NCBI RefSeq assembly: GCF_000003605.2
Contig: NW_003124896.1
Location: forward strand, 103,776-152,615
DNA: 48,840 bases
From: Saccoglossus kowalevskii
Lineage: Eukaryota > Hemichordata > Enteropneusta > Harrimaniidae
Direction of reading: 5' to 3'
Part shown: positions 23,395 to 35,800 of the stretch, piece after piece
Layout of the letters: each line of letters starts with the position of its first letter
Numbering within the stretch: position 1 is the stretch's first letter
Translations under genes and position numbers: made by a program
Notes under the pieces: model-generated
Told to the model about the DNA's origin: nothing
Seen by the model: the letters and a program-made list of their open reading frames with translations, nothing else
Databases searched by the model: none

Positions 23395-23443
23395 CATAAA
23401 TCATAGACCCTCCAGTTATCTACTGGAGGGTCTATGCATAAAT
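23395..23443. repeat. Perfect 14-bp hairpin flanked by CATAAAT direct repeats
   Basis: CATAGACCCTCCAG (23402-23415), 7-nt loop ttatcta, CTGGAGGGTCTATG (23423-23436); CATAAAT on both sides. Lies about 240-280 nt past the prominin stop codon, probably in its 3' UTR. Confidence 0.85.
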
Positions 23444-23674
23444 GTATTAAAAATTTAATCAAATATATTCCAGTCATACAAGTTACTAGGAACTTAACCA
23501 CAATTATGATATCACTACTGTACCGGGTACGTGTCCTCCCAAATTGCAAAATAAGGCAATTCTCAATCTTATTTATCAAAATGCTTATTAAGTAATACAT
23601 TCACAATTGTTTCTAAATTCAATGACAAAGTAGTTCCACTTCCAAGGCTAGCCCAGGTATGACAAGGTGGGCCT

Positions 23675-23811
23675 TTAATATAGATGATTTATATTACGAG
23701 GAAATCCTGCTCCAGTTGACATAGGTCTGCCACCATTCATTTGTTGGTTTCCATAAGTCCAATTGTCAATGTCTATCTGTCCAGCAGATGCTGGTATATC
23801 CATTCCACTCG
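23675..23811 (-). CDS. Prominin tail exon 5, long-isoform stop
   Basis: Acceptor ttttttattattag; phase 1 in; stop TAA at 23675-23677. Encodes SGMDIPASAGQIDIDNWTYG and ends FPRNINHLY. Polar, no known domain. Confidence 0.7.
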
Positions 23812-26800
23812 CTAATAATAAAAAACAATCATTTTTAAGGGAGTAATCTCTATTGCACACTGTGTCTGCCATATTCAGCAGTAGTCATTCGCAAGTCATT
23901 TAAATAAAGCATGTACTTCAGTAAAGAGCTCAATCCAGTACAGTATGTCTATTAAGTATTTTGCATTGGAGGTACAGTACAGTACAGTCAAGAAGTAAAT
24001 CTGATATGGTTGGCATATACATGTAGGGCACATTTTAACAAACTTGCCAGGATGAAAACTAGTTTGCAAGTTCACCAGACTAGCACAAACTTTGACAGGA
24101 TATTAAGTACTGTGCTGGTCAACATTCTGTTTTAGTAGGATATTCAGGGATGGAGACATATTCTGGGGACGGAGATACGTCACAGAATGTTCTATGTTGC
24201 TAAGACACACACCACTGTATTTCTATGACCTGCTGTGGAACGCCGGTCGAAGAGCCAGTGAAAAAAGCTTATGACCAGAAAACTGCACAAACTCAATTCT
24301 GAAGCAAACCTGAGCAATCAAATTTATATATATTGCACATGTAGGGGTAATCTTGTTACACTGTTCAGGGGAGTCTCAACATCTAGCCTAAAGTACAGTT
24401 TTCTGAGAGTTTTCGACCATTGTTTTCACCGGTTGTGATTGCCTGGTGGAGATAAATGCTTGGATGTGCGCTCCTGAGAATACTGTAGTTCAATTCTAAG
24501 GGGTTGTTGATAAATGCTTGGATGTGCGCTCCTGAGAATACTGTAGTTCAATTCTAAGGGGCTGTTGATAAATCATGCGTATAGCAAATTAAATCTCTTT
24601 GTTTAGAAGGACGGGGTTGAAGGTGATTTCAGTTACAAAAACTGCACAGAGTTGTATTCAATGTTTGTTTCATTTGTTAACACTTGCAAACTTTTATTTG
24701 GGGGGGGGGATAAAACAAAAAGATTGCGTTTGCTATATGTATGTTTTAATTATTCATCGCCCCCACCCCCACCCCCACCCAGAAGCACACAAACTAAAAA
24801 TTGAAATACCATAAAAACAAGACAAATACTAGAAACCAGGTTAAAAAGATGATAAAATAGTAGCAGTATTTTATCGTCTTTTTAACCTGGTTTCCAGTGT
24901 TTGTCTTGTTTTTATGATATTTCACTCCGGCTTCTTCAAGACATTTGGATCCACTTGGCACTAAGTGCCATTTGTGTTTGGAGTCACTTGTATTTGATTG
25001 TATTTGATAAACTAAAAATTATATTTATTGCATATTGTATCATTAAATTATGACTTAGTTGACATGGAAACGCCTTCATTTACATAAAATTCATACACTA
25101 CCAATAAAGCACATGTGGACAGTCTGGTTTAATGTATTTGAGAAGTGAAATAGTATCTCATACCAGTACAATGGATAGAACAATGCATCCATTAGGAAAA
25201 CATTTCAAGTCAGTCTAGTACTGGTACGGTACATAATGGTCATTGTCAACACCAGGTCAATACTGGTTCAAAACGGTATATGTACTACATCCTAGTCTTG
25301 GTGCAACATCCACAAGTCTAAGAAAATAATCCAGGATCATACAGGACAAAGGTCACTTAACGTAAACACACAAAGCATGCCAATATCATACTGCACTCAT
25401 TTATAATGAAGATAATTTAACAAAATGAACACTTAAATAAAAATAAATGAAAATGAATAAAGGACTGTGCGGGCACATTTGGCTGTAAGACATGGTAAAT
25501 ATTTTCTACATTAGGAAAATAATTTTACAATGTACTAGTATAAAAAAAAAGCATATTACCAGGATGCTCGTAGTACAATGGGTTACGTGTTGCTTTAGCT
25601 GGTTTGAGGTAGTTATAAGACTCACTGTCTTCTAGTGAATCATAATAACCAGAGAGATGGTGATGATGATCTGGGGCATTCAAGTCATTCTGCTCATCAG
25701 TTTGTTGGCTATACCGTTGAAATGCTGATGGTTGATGATTAATGTATGGTCTTGAACGATCACTGTAATCTGCTATGGAATGCAATGAAATGAGAACAAA
25801 TATGCCATGCAAAAAGCAAACACAAAATGGTCATTGAAAGATAATGAGATTTTATAACAGTGGATATAATGTCAAAAAGTTTGAAATCACAATTACATTT
25901 TACCAAATTTGTCTCAATGCATGAATCGCATTAGGTTAATAATTGATTAGCCTGGTTATAAAACTTTGATTAGCAAAGTAATCATCTAAATTAGCTTGAA
26001 AAATACATGATTCATGGTATTGTAGAGCAGCTCAGAAGAATTACTATTTATGGCTTCAAAACACAATTCATTCCATCTCCCATTGTTAGCCTGCTGGATA
26101 CATGGTCTGGGAATATTCTATAATACATAGCTAAAACCAACACCAGGCGAAGCAGTTCATTTCCAGATAATGCTTAATTTAGTTTCCCTGATAATATTTT
26201 GAATTTAGTGTGCTGCACAGTAGTATGATTCAAAGATATACAAGTAAAGGAATGCAACTTTTATAACCTGGTATGACGACATGGAACAAAAATACCAGAA
26301 AATTATTAGGCCAAGTGAAATTGTACATATGTCGCACAAATAATATCCTGCTCACAAGGAGCTATCCAAATATATAAATATATAACTTTATGAACTGGCA
26401 GATTTATGTTATTAATCAGACAGTGCCTTGATTTTTAAAGCTTGGTGTCAGTAAAAAAAGTTTCACACACAAACAATTTCTTCAGACAGGATATTCTATA
26501 GCAATGTTTTCACAAATCATTCAAGAATTGAGCTTATCGTTGCATCAATAATAGACATACTGTAAATGGCTGTTATTTCATAATTAGAACAATTTTTGTG
26601 AATGGGGGGAGGGGGGGTGACAGTGAAAATTTGACTGTCATTTCGCAAGAATCGCAGTGACTTCCAAGAAATTTGATACCACTTTCATTTAGTGGATTGC
26701 CCTTAAACAATTAAATCACAAAAATGTTGAACAATGAAAATTACACAATTGTTTTATAGTTCTACGATCATACAAATCTCAAAACAGCATAGAGATTAAT

Positions 26801-29800
26801 TTGTTAAAACAAAAGATATAGAAATGAAATAAGGTATTAGTATTTACAGTTCCTGCAAGAAAAAGCTAGTTTAGTTTTGTGCTATATTTTCTTTGATATT
26901 TGAGACTGATATAAATATCTGAATTTGGGTTCATAATTTGATATACGTCCCTGAATCACAATGTATTAAGTTTCAGTTTGTTGTCTTGCATATACCGTAC
27001 TTTCAAGTTCCATTCTCAGATGACATTCCCAAGCACTGATATTTTCCTGTTATTATACACATATTCAATGGCATGAATATGTGGAATATATACTATCGGT
27101 ACAATGCATTGAATGATATACTGTGGAATACTTTATTTTCGCTGGAATTAATTTTCGCTGAAAAGGCTTTTTGGGCATTTTGTATGGAATTTATTTTCAC
27201 TGATTTTTGATGAGTTTAATGTGAAATATAGGAAAAAAAGTATATTCGCTGGATTTTACTTTCATGGAATCATCCCTTCAGCGAAAATAAATTCCAAGCG
27301 AATATAAAGTATTCTACAGTATTCAAATTGAGATCAAGTCTGAGAAGCATCTTCCGAACAACTGAATTTTGTTTTGGCTACCCATTTGGTTTGTTAATGT
27401 TGTTTAAAAGTCATTTTCAAAAACTTATGAATAATGTTCCAATGCACACAGACTCCTAACAATGTGCCTTTGTTCCAAATTATTACAATAATTGGGTTAA
27501 TTCCCAGAGTTGCACAATAAATGTTGTATAATTATCCATAAACACCTGGTCTTAAGAAAAGTATCATCTTAAGAGTAGAACTTGTAGAAGTAGAGTAGAA
27601 TTGCTAAAAAATACTTAATATAAATGTGAAATTTTAATATGAATTTGATATCAGTCTCATATCACCAAAATACTGTAGAACACTGTTTTTAAGTAATATT
27701 TTTATGAAGGCACGAATGATGGTATTGTATGTGCTGTGCTCTAGAGCCTAGGATTCAAATTAAAAATATATTGCTGCAAGTCAATACACTGTTTTGCGTG
27801 TCAGTTTTGTAATTCCCAGAATGCTAATAAACTTTCTTTGGTTCAGCTTTGACAGTTGAAGCATGCTCAGTGAATTTTGAATAAATTTGCATCACTAATA
27901 AGATAAGCGACCATTAATTCAGAAGCATTTTTAGATCTGCCTTGCACATACTCTAGGCTAATCTGTACAAGACAGAAGACAAAACTTAACATTTATTAAT
28001 TTGTCAAAATGCCATTTTCAATTATCACAATTCACCATCAAAATAATCTACTTTGATAACTGAGTGTTCTTGAGTATCAGCAATCCACCACCAGGAAAAG
28101 TGAGACTGGCTAAAGAGAATGAAAGATAAAAAGTTTGAACACCATGACTGGAACTAAATACCGTTAGATGTATATGGCAATACCCGGTGTTGATATGCTG
28201 CTGGAATACCTCTACCTTGATGACCATCTAAATGACAACAAACAAACAAAATTATGAAAATGAAAATGCAAATAAAAACATAAATATGCAAGCATATAAA
28301 CTGAACCTAAGATACAAAACAAACTAAGAAAAGAAAACGTGCAGTTTTAACAGAAATAAGATCAACGAAAGCAAAAGCGTTTTTCAAAATTTATTTGTTT
28401 ATTAATCTCAAAAAACAAAACATCATATCTAGTTATTACAAATAAAATTGATTTAATAGAAATGATTATCAACATCTTGTAATTTTTTTCTTCTTTAAAT
28501 TTAGATATGATTTCTGTTGTTGTGCTGCACCATAGTTATCACTTTACAAATGTAAATTACCTTCAAATTAAATGATACCAGGGAATTCATTTTCTTATTT
28601 AGAATGCTGTGTTTTAAGCTAGTCAAATTGTAGATGGTTCTGCCTAACATGCAGATATTAACATATTGAATGCCAATTTCCTGAATATAAAATGGATTCA
28701 CCCTAGAATCCAGAAAAAAGAAAACATGTCTTAATTTTGATGAGCTGCTGTCATGATATTATTCAGAATACAGTTTAAATGATGTGAACGAAAAGATCAA
28801 GGACTCAAAGAAACTCTAGATGAAGTAAAACTTATGGCTTACCACTGTACATTAATCTCTCTTATACTTTTACAATGACTGACTTTCCAACTCTTGAAAT
28901 TGCATGGGTACAAGGTTTGATAAACCAAACTAGTACAGCACATTCAACAACAAAAATCTGCCAATTGTAATTAAGTCCAGACAACCCTGGTGCTACAACA
29001 AACTAATTACTAGTACATTGTAATGGATTTAATTATTATTCAAAAAATCTGCATAAATAAATAATTTTACAACACATGAGTAGCCCTTTACTCACAATGT
29101 TTTTGTTTTTTTATCAATCATGTTTTTTTTTATCAATCACAATGTACATTTTTTTTTTTAAAAAGTCACTTGTGTCACAATTCCTGATTAAATTATCTTG
29201 AGAACCAAACATTCAGTAGTGACAGTACAACAACAATAGGCTCCCAAATGAATTTTAAATTTACAAAATATAATTGATTGCCATGGTGATGAAATACAAG
29301 AGCTTGCCTGATAGCATTGGTTGCTATGGTTGTGATAACAGTGGTGAATAACCCAGTTTTGAAATGGATGCAGGATGCTTAAGCAATGGAAAATAATTGC
29401 ATTAAGGGTTAAGATAATATTATGACTTAATACTGTATTTGCTCTATTAGAAGCGCATCTCTGATAGAAGGAAAGTAAAACAAAAATTACATTTACAGTA
29501 TGCTGTATTTTGACACCTCTGTCATTTAAACATAAATTTGTATGCGTTACTAATAAAACAAATACAGTGTGTGGAAAGAAACAATAAATTTTATACATAT
29601 TAAAGGCAACAAAGATAGATAATTTCAGCCTAAAGTAAATGTATTAATTAAAAACATATTTAGAAACAGCAGTACATGAGAATGTACGTGTATTCAAATA
29701 AACAACTGAGGTATTAAAATGAGCTGGGAACTGCTCACCTCAAATGGAGATTTTAGCTTTTAGTCCCAAGATACACAGGTCATAATCACAGTTCGGAAAC

Positions 29801-32800
29801 TGTGTCATAATCAAAGAATTTACCCAAGCAACTACATTATATTAGCTATGTACCAGTCTCAGAATTCTGATATTAGCTACATTTTTGTAATAACCATTGA
29901 TGAAAACTTAAGATAATTTGCTAATATTGCTTTTAAACAGTACCCAGTTTTTTAACACAAGAACTGTACATAACTTAGCTCAGGATATTTAGTTTATTGC
30001 CTGTAAACTTTTATTTGAAGTTCATAACTAAGGAATCAGTAAGCAATATAACTGAGACACGAGTAATGCAAAATGACAGCACCATCCAAAGCTGAGGTAT
30101 TACCTCCCTTACTGCTACTAAAATAAATTATTCATATCTCAGACATCCGATTACTAACTATTAAACATAATGAATTAAAATGCAATCTAAATTTTACACA
30201 TTATTAACGGATAAATGAACACAAATTGGAATTCTGTGTATTTTTGAAAAAATAGTTTATCACCTGCCGATTCATAAAATAAAGGCAGTTTTCAATCACA
30301 TATGTAAAAGTACATCTTAAAAGTATATATTATTTGAAATGCAGTCAAGGATTTACAATTATAGCAAAGCTATGTGGCAGCAAATAAAAGGAAGATTTCT
30401 CTGAATCTATAATTATGGAAGCAAATTCAAGGCAAATTGAACATAATATATAATCACAAATTGATTTCAAATATTTCAAATTTCATTTTTGATTTTTTTA
30501 TAAACTGAAGAAAAATTGCACATTTTATTGACATGTGTCTTAATGTATATCAACACTTGCTACGATGAAAATTTACCAAGATTTATTGGTCTTACATGAA
30601 CTGGTTTGAATAATTATCAGATTTGTTGTTCATTTTTGTTCTCCACACATAAAAGAATTGTCATCACAAATTTGTTTTCCCAAGACTTCCACAAATTCAT
30701 GTAAATGGCTTCTGTAGAAAATTGCTTTTTTTTTTACATTTTTTCGTTCAAAAAAATATATAACTTTTTTTAAATTAAAGTAGAAAAGCAGAATCAGCAT
30801 AAAAAAGAAACAGTAATAACATTAAGAAAGGTGTAAATTAAGTACAATGGAAAACAGAAACTTAAAAACTTGATGTTCTTAAAAATAGAATGCATGATAG
30901 CACATATATAAGCAGAAGAGTATGATATAAAATAATCTGTTTTTGTAGAGGATATAACTTAGAAGTAATTATTAGGTGACACTAACTGACTCTCACCATT
31001 GTAAGGAGGTGGGGGCACTGCACGTGCAGACATCGGGTGATTGTAGGCCATGATTGGATCATCTGAAAAAAAAAATTACAAATTTTCATAAATCTTTTTA
31101 TACTGGTAATTGCTTTGGGCATATCCACTGGTCAACCCTGGCTTGTGCATTCAACTTTCTATAAATGAGTATGAATACACAGACTAAATGTATACTGCCG
31201 ATTGGAGGGCAGTTTTCAGCATGATGGCAAAAAACGAATCAGGATTTATATGAGGATGAACTGTAAATTGTCTCAACTTAGTACGAGACAAAAGCCTGAA
31301 AATTGTATACACTGCAGCTGTGAACATATCACTCTGGCCACAGAGCTTCTTTTAAATTATGATTGCACATGTTTCAAAGATCTACCAACATTCGGACAAC
31401 TACAGAACTAAAAATAACTTTTGAAAACCATAGATTTGATAAGTATGGCAGTTAAAGCTGTTTAGTCACATAAGATAATACAAGTTAAAGTTAGTGGACA
31501 GTTGTAGTCACATGATGAGATAATGTATAGTGTCCACATGATCAAAGATTTTGTTCACATGGCAGTCACATGATGAAAAACTGTGTCCACATGTTGCTCA
31601 CATGATCAGAGTTTGTTCACATGATGAAAAACTGTGTCCACATGTTACTCACATGATTAGAGAGTTTGTTCACATGATGAAAAACTGTGTTCACATGTTA
31701 CACACATGATCAGAGAGTTTGTTCACATGTTTGTAATGTCTGTACCTACCATGCATGTATTGTGGATTAGCATGACCCGAGTAATCTTTATTAGAAGCAC
31801 CATTATAATGATTGGGTTGGTCGTGTACAACAAGATGATTAGTGTCTGGAACAACATAAGAATAATAAATTAACCAAAGAAAAATAATTAACACACATAG
31901 AGAAGAAATAAAGAAAAAGTAATCACCAGCAGCATGCGTCAAATTGATGGTTGTCACATGATGTCACTGGATTTCAGATATGATATATAGCGTGAACCAT
32001 GTTAAGAGAGACACGTATTCCTTCTAAGTCTGGGAATTTTACTTGTTCTGGCAGTGAATTATGGACTGGGGTTCTTAACAAATATTGTCACAGTGCTTTT
32101 GCAAAATATAAAATCTTGTACATTCATAGTAGCAAAAATGTTTACAGTATATATAGAAATGTTAGGTGCAGGGCTTGAACTTGAACTTGAGTTAAGAAGG
32201 CATCAAATTTCAGGGCAGCATTAGCATACAGGATATACTATACGTAAGAGGTGCATGTTTGAAAGGGCACCAAAGCTTGATGCCCCATTAAGTTCAAGCC
32301 CCAAAATTAGAAGCAACAGATGGATGGTTATTACAAAAAGTGGATAAACATCAGTAAATTAAATGTTACATGTATTAGACAATAAAATCAGACTTCACTA
32401 TAAAAAAAAAATGTATAAAATTCTGGCTATATTGTTGAATATATCTGGGAAATTCACAGAATGCCTAATAATATGTATGAGATGTATGCAACCTTCAAAT
32501 ATCCTAGCTTCGTACACATGATATTTTATTGAACTGGTCAATGCTTGCTATTTCCAAAGACTTATAAGATAGTATGCAATTGGTGTTAAGATTATGAAGA
32601 TTCCTTTGAAGTCATGCTAATGGAGAGATGATCATAAAATCAAAATCATAAATTTTTTTAAAAATGACAAGGTAAACGAGTGATTCCGTGAAAGAACTGG
32701 TTAGTCAGTTTCAGACTGTTATTGTAAGTGACCACTATTTTTAGCGCATGTATAACAATTTATTCTGTGAATGCCATATGCTACGGTGCCTGGATTTTCT

Positions 32801-35800
32801 TTTGTATTCCATGGAGTATCTGTATTCTACCATATTAGAAAATGTGAATTCCAAATATGGATTGATTACACAGCATTTCTAAGACGGTGGATGTTTTTGA
32901 GAAGTACATAGCAAGTAATTTTTAATAGTTTTCATCATTGTTCATGTATAATAATGTTATTGCAAGTGCAAAGTATACACTCAGACACTACGCGATTGCT
33001 TCACCCTGTGTTGTGAGAATACTCCGACTGTATTTTATTTGTGTATACTTTGAATAACCTCATATTAAAAAACCTGCCATTGTATCCCCCCCATAACAAA
33101 TTACAGCATGCAATGTATTTTGTGGTAATGCAAATGCCTACCCCTGCAGGAACAAGCAAATTCCAAAACAGAACATTTATCCTCATAACAATGTAATATA
33201 CATCATTGACTTTGTACTCTAAATTATTAAATCAAAAAATGCAATTTCCAGTTGTTTCAGAACGTTCATCAGTTAACAATGAGACACTGAATTATTTATG
33301 TATTGACTAGTTATGTGACAAACATGTGTTATAGACATTTTTAAGATCTGCTCAGTGGCAACAAAATTCTATAACAATACCATGAATAGCATTTACCCAT
33401 CAATTATTAAGATTCTTGGACTGTGTCGTGTTGAGCCACTATTCTGAAATATTTTCTGATCAATTTTGGAAAATCTATGTTACTGTACTGTTATCAGTAC
33501 CAGGTAAGCTGGTACCGGTATATGAATTCCGCTCTTTAAATCCAGTTGGTTGCAAAGTTTATCACTAGACTATAATATCAATACTGTCACTGTACATGGA
33601 AGTACACACATTAATTTTGTGCGAAAAATTATTCTCCAACTTGCTGCTGAACTTATTGAACTGAAAATTTTTTTTTGCTTAATTAATGCATATACATTCC
33701 GGCATTAATGGAAATTAAGGGATACCATCAGCCAACATATTAGTTAGAATTTAGTTTGGTTGATGTTTCCCCCTGTGCAAGACATTAATTTACTTTACAA
33801 AATACCCATTACAATTTATTTAATTCTATCAATATACATCATCTTAAACTTACCTGAAACAGACTATAGTATAAGGGTACACTATAGCCATGTGTACACT
33901 ATAGCCAGGTAGTTACATTACAGCTATGGCATAACTTGTCACTTTTCCACCTCTAATCCTAACTCTAACCCAATCGCTACCCTCTATTGCCCCTCAAATT
34001 AATTGTAGATGACACATACAGTTATCCATAAGAACATATACAACTGAACTGGGGGAGGGGGCTGGAGGCTAGAGGTTAGGGTTACAGTTAAGGTAAGGGG
34101 TAGGGGTATATTGGAGAGTCTTTCCCTGGATTGCAATGCATGCTGATATTGTATAATTGTACAGAATACCATATTTTCCTGGGTGAACAATCTAATACTA
34201 GATATCACATTCTCAACTAAATTATCAAGTATGCAAATTTACACATCATTGATAGCACATGCAGCAATGAAGAGAGACTAAACAGATGCAAAAGTAATAT
34301 CACATTGTTGTGAAGCCAATCTTTTTGTTTATATGAAGAGAAATAAAGCGACAGGTTATGTCACAGTCATACTGTACAACTCTCACACAAAATTTCCAGT
34401 ACCTGGTATTCTTCATCGTTTCTATATTACAAGTCGTGTATGCCATGACAAAACGTTTGGCTATTTTGCACTTCAGTAATTAACTCTTTCAATTGCAGGG
34501 GAACAATTTTGACTGGAGTGCATGTGAATATACGTTACTAGTATGTGTACTGAGAAATAATTTTTAAACTCATAGTTGCTGTCGACATAGGAAGTAAAGT
34601 AAGCAAATAACACCGAATAAACGGCAAGGTAAAGACTATGTCTAATTATAGTAAATACGTACTGCGTGCGTGACTCGAACCGGCGCTCGCGTACGGCACC
34701 TAATCGCCTAGCTTCACGCCACTACACGTCTTCCCCTCGGCCACCGGGCATCCCCAATAAAGGATGCTTAATAACCGAGCTTATTACGTGCAGAGAACGT
34801 GAAACCCGTCCACGCGATACGCGCCACACAGCATGGCCAGAATGCGGCAAAGGCCTTCAGATCTGGCTGTAGTAGGATGGTGAAAGTAATGGTACAGCAT
34901 TTTAACAGTGAATAAGTACTGAGAAATAATTTTTAAACTCATAGTTGCTGTCGACATAGGAAGTAAAGTAAGCAAATAACACCGAATAAACGGCAAGGTA
35001 AAGACTATGTCTAATTATAGTAAATACGTACTGCGTGCGTGACTCGAACCGGCGCTCGCGTACGGCACCTAATCGCCTAGCTTNNNNNNNNNNNNNNNNN
35101 NNNNNNNNNNNNNNNNNNNNNNNNNNNNNNNNNNNNNNNNNNNNNNNNNNNNNNNNNNNNNNNNNNNNNNNNNNNNNNNNNNNNNNNNNNNNNNNNNNNN
35201 NNNNNNNNNNNNNNNNNNNNNNNNNNNNNNNNNNNNNNNNNNNNNNNNNNNNNNNNNNNNNNNNNNNNNNNNNNNNNNNNNNNNNNNNNNNNNNNNNNNN
35301 NNNNNNNNNNNNNNNNNNNNNNNNNNNNNNNNNNNNNNNNNNNNNNNNNNNNNNNNNNNNNNNNNNNNNNNNNNNNNNNNNNNNNNNNNNNNNNNNNNNN
35401 NNNNNNNNNNNNNNNNNNNNNNNNNNNNNNNNNNNNNNNNNNNNNNNNNNNNNNNNNNNNNNNNNNNNNNNNNNNNNNNNNNNNNNNNNNNNNNNNNNNN
35501 NNNNNNNNNNNNNNNNNNNNNNNNNNNNNNNNNNNNNNNNNNNNNNNNNNNNNNNNNNNNNNNNNNNNNNNNNNNNNNNNNNNNNNNNNNNNNNNNNNNN
35601 NNNNNNNNNNNNNNNNNNNNNNNNNNNNNNNNNNNNNNNNNNNNNNNNNNNNNNNNNNNNNNNNNNNNNNNNNNNNNNNNNNNNNNNNNNNNNNNNNNNN
35701 NNNNNNNNNNNNNNNNNNNNNNNNNNNNNNNNNNNNNNNNNNNNNNNNNNNNNNNNNNNNNNNNNNNNNNNNNNNNNNNNNNNNNNNNNNNNNNNNNNNN

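Larger units (their letters stand above)
19682..23674. other. Region between convergent genes, with presumed 3' UTRs
   Basis: The vinculin-like gene ends on the left and the prominin gene ends on the right, tail to tail. AATAAA at 20757-20762 (+) is a possible poly(A) signal for the first; TTTATT at about 23278 (AATAAA on the minus strand) is one for the second. Repeats in it are listed separately. No ORF here looks like a conserved protein. Confidence 0.55.

Noticed and set aside
29188-29598. 136-codon minus-strand ORF
   Set aside because: No family pattern, no splice-site support, low-complexity Cys/His/Ile composition; probably chance in AT-rich DNA.
31505-31735. CRISPR-like array
   Set aside because: Contiguous minisatellite without unique spacers, in an animal intron.
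33950-34110. Interstitial telomere repeat
   Set aside because: Only scattered, imperfect ccctaac/ttaggg words; too degenerate to call.
34660-34770. Functional tRNA gene
   Set aside because: A- and B-box-like words are present, but T-stem and acceptor stem do not pair; repeat copies indicate a SINE.
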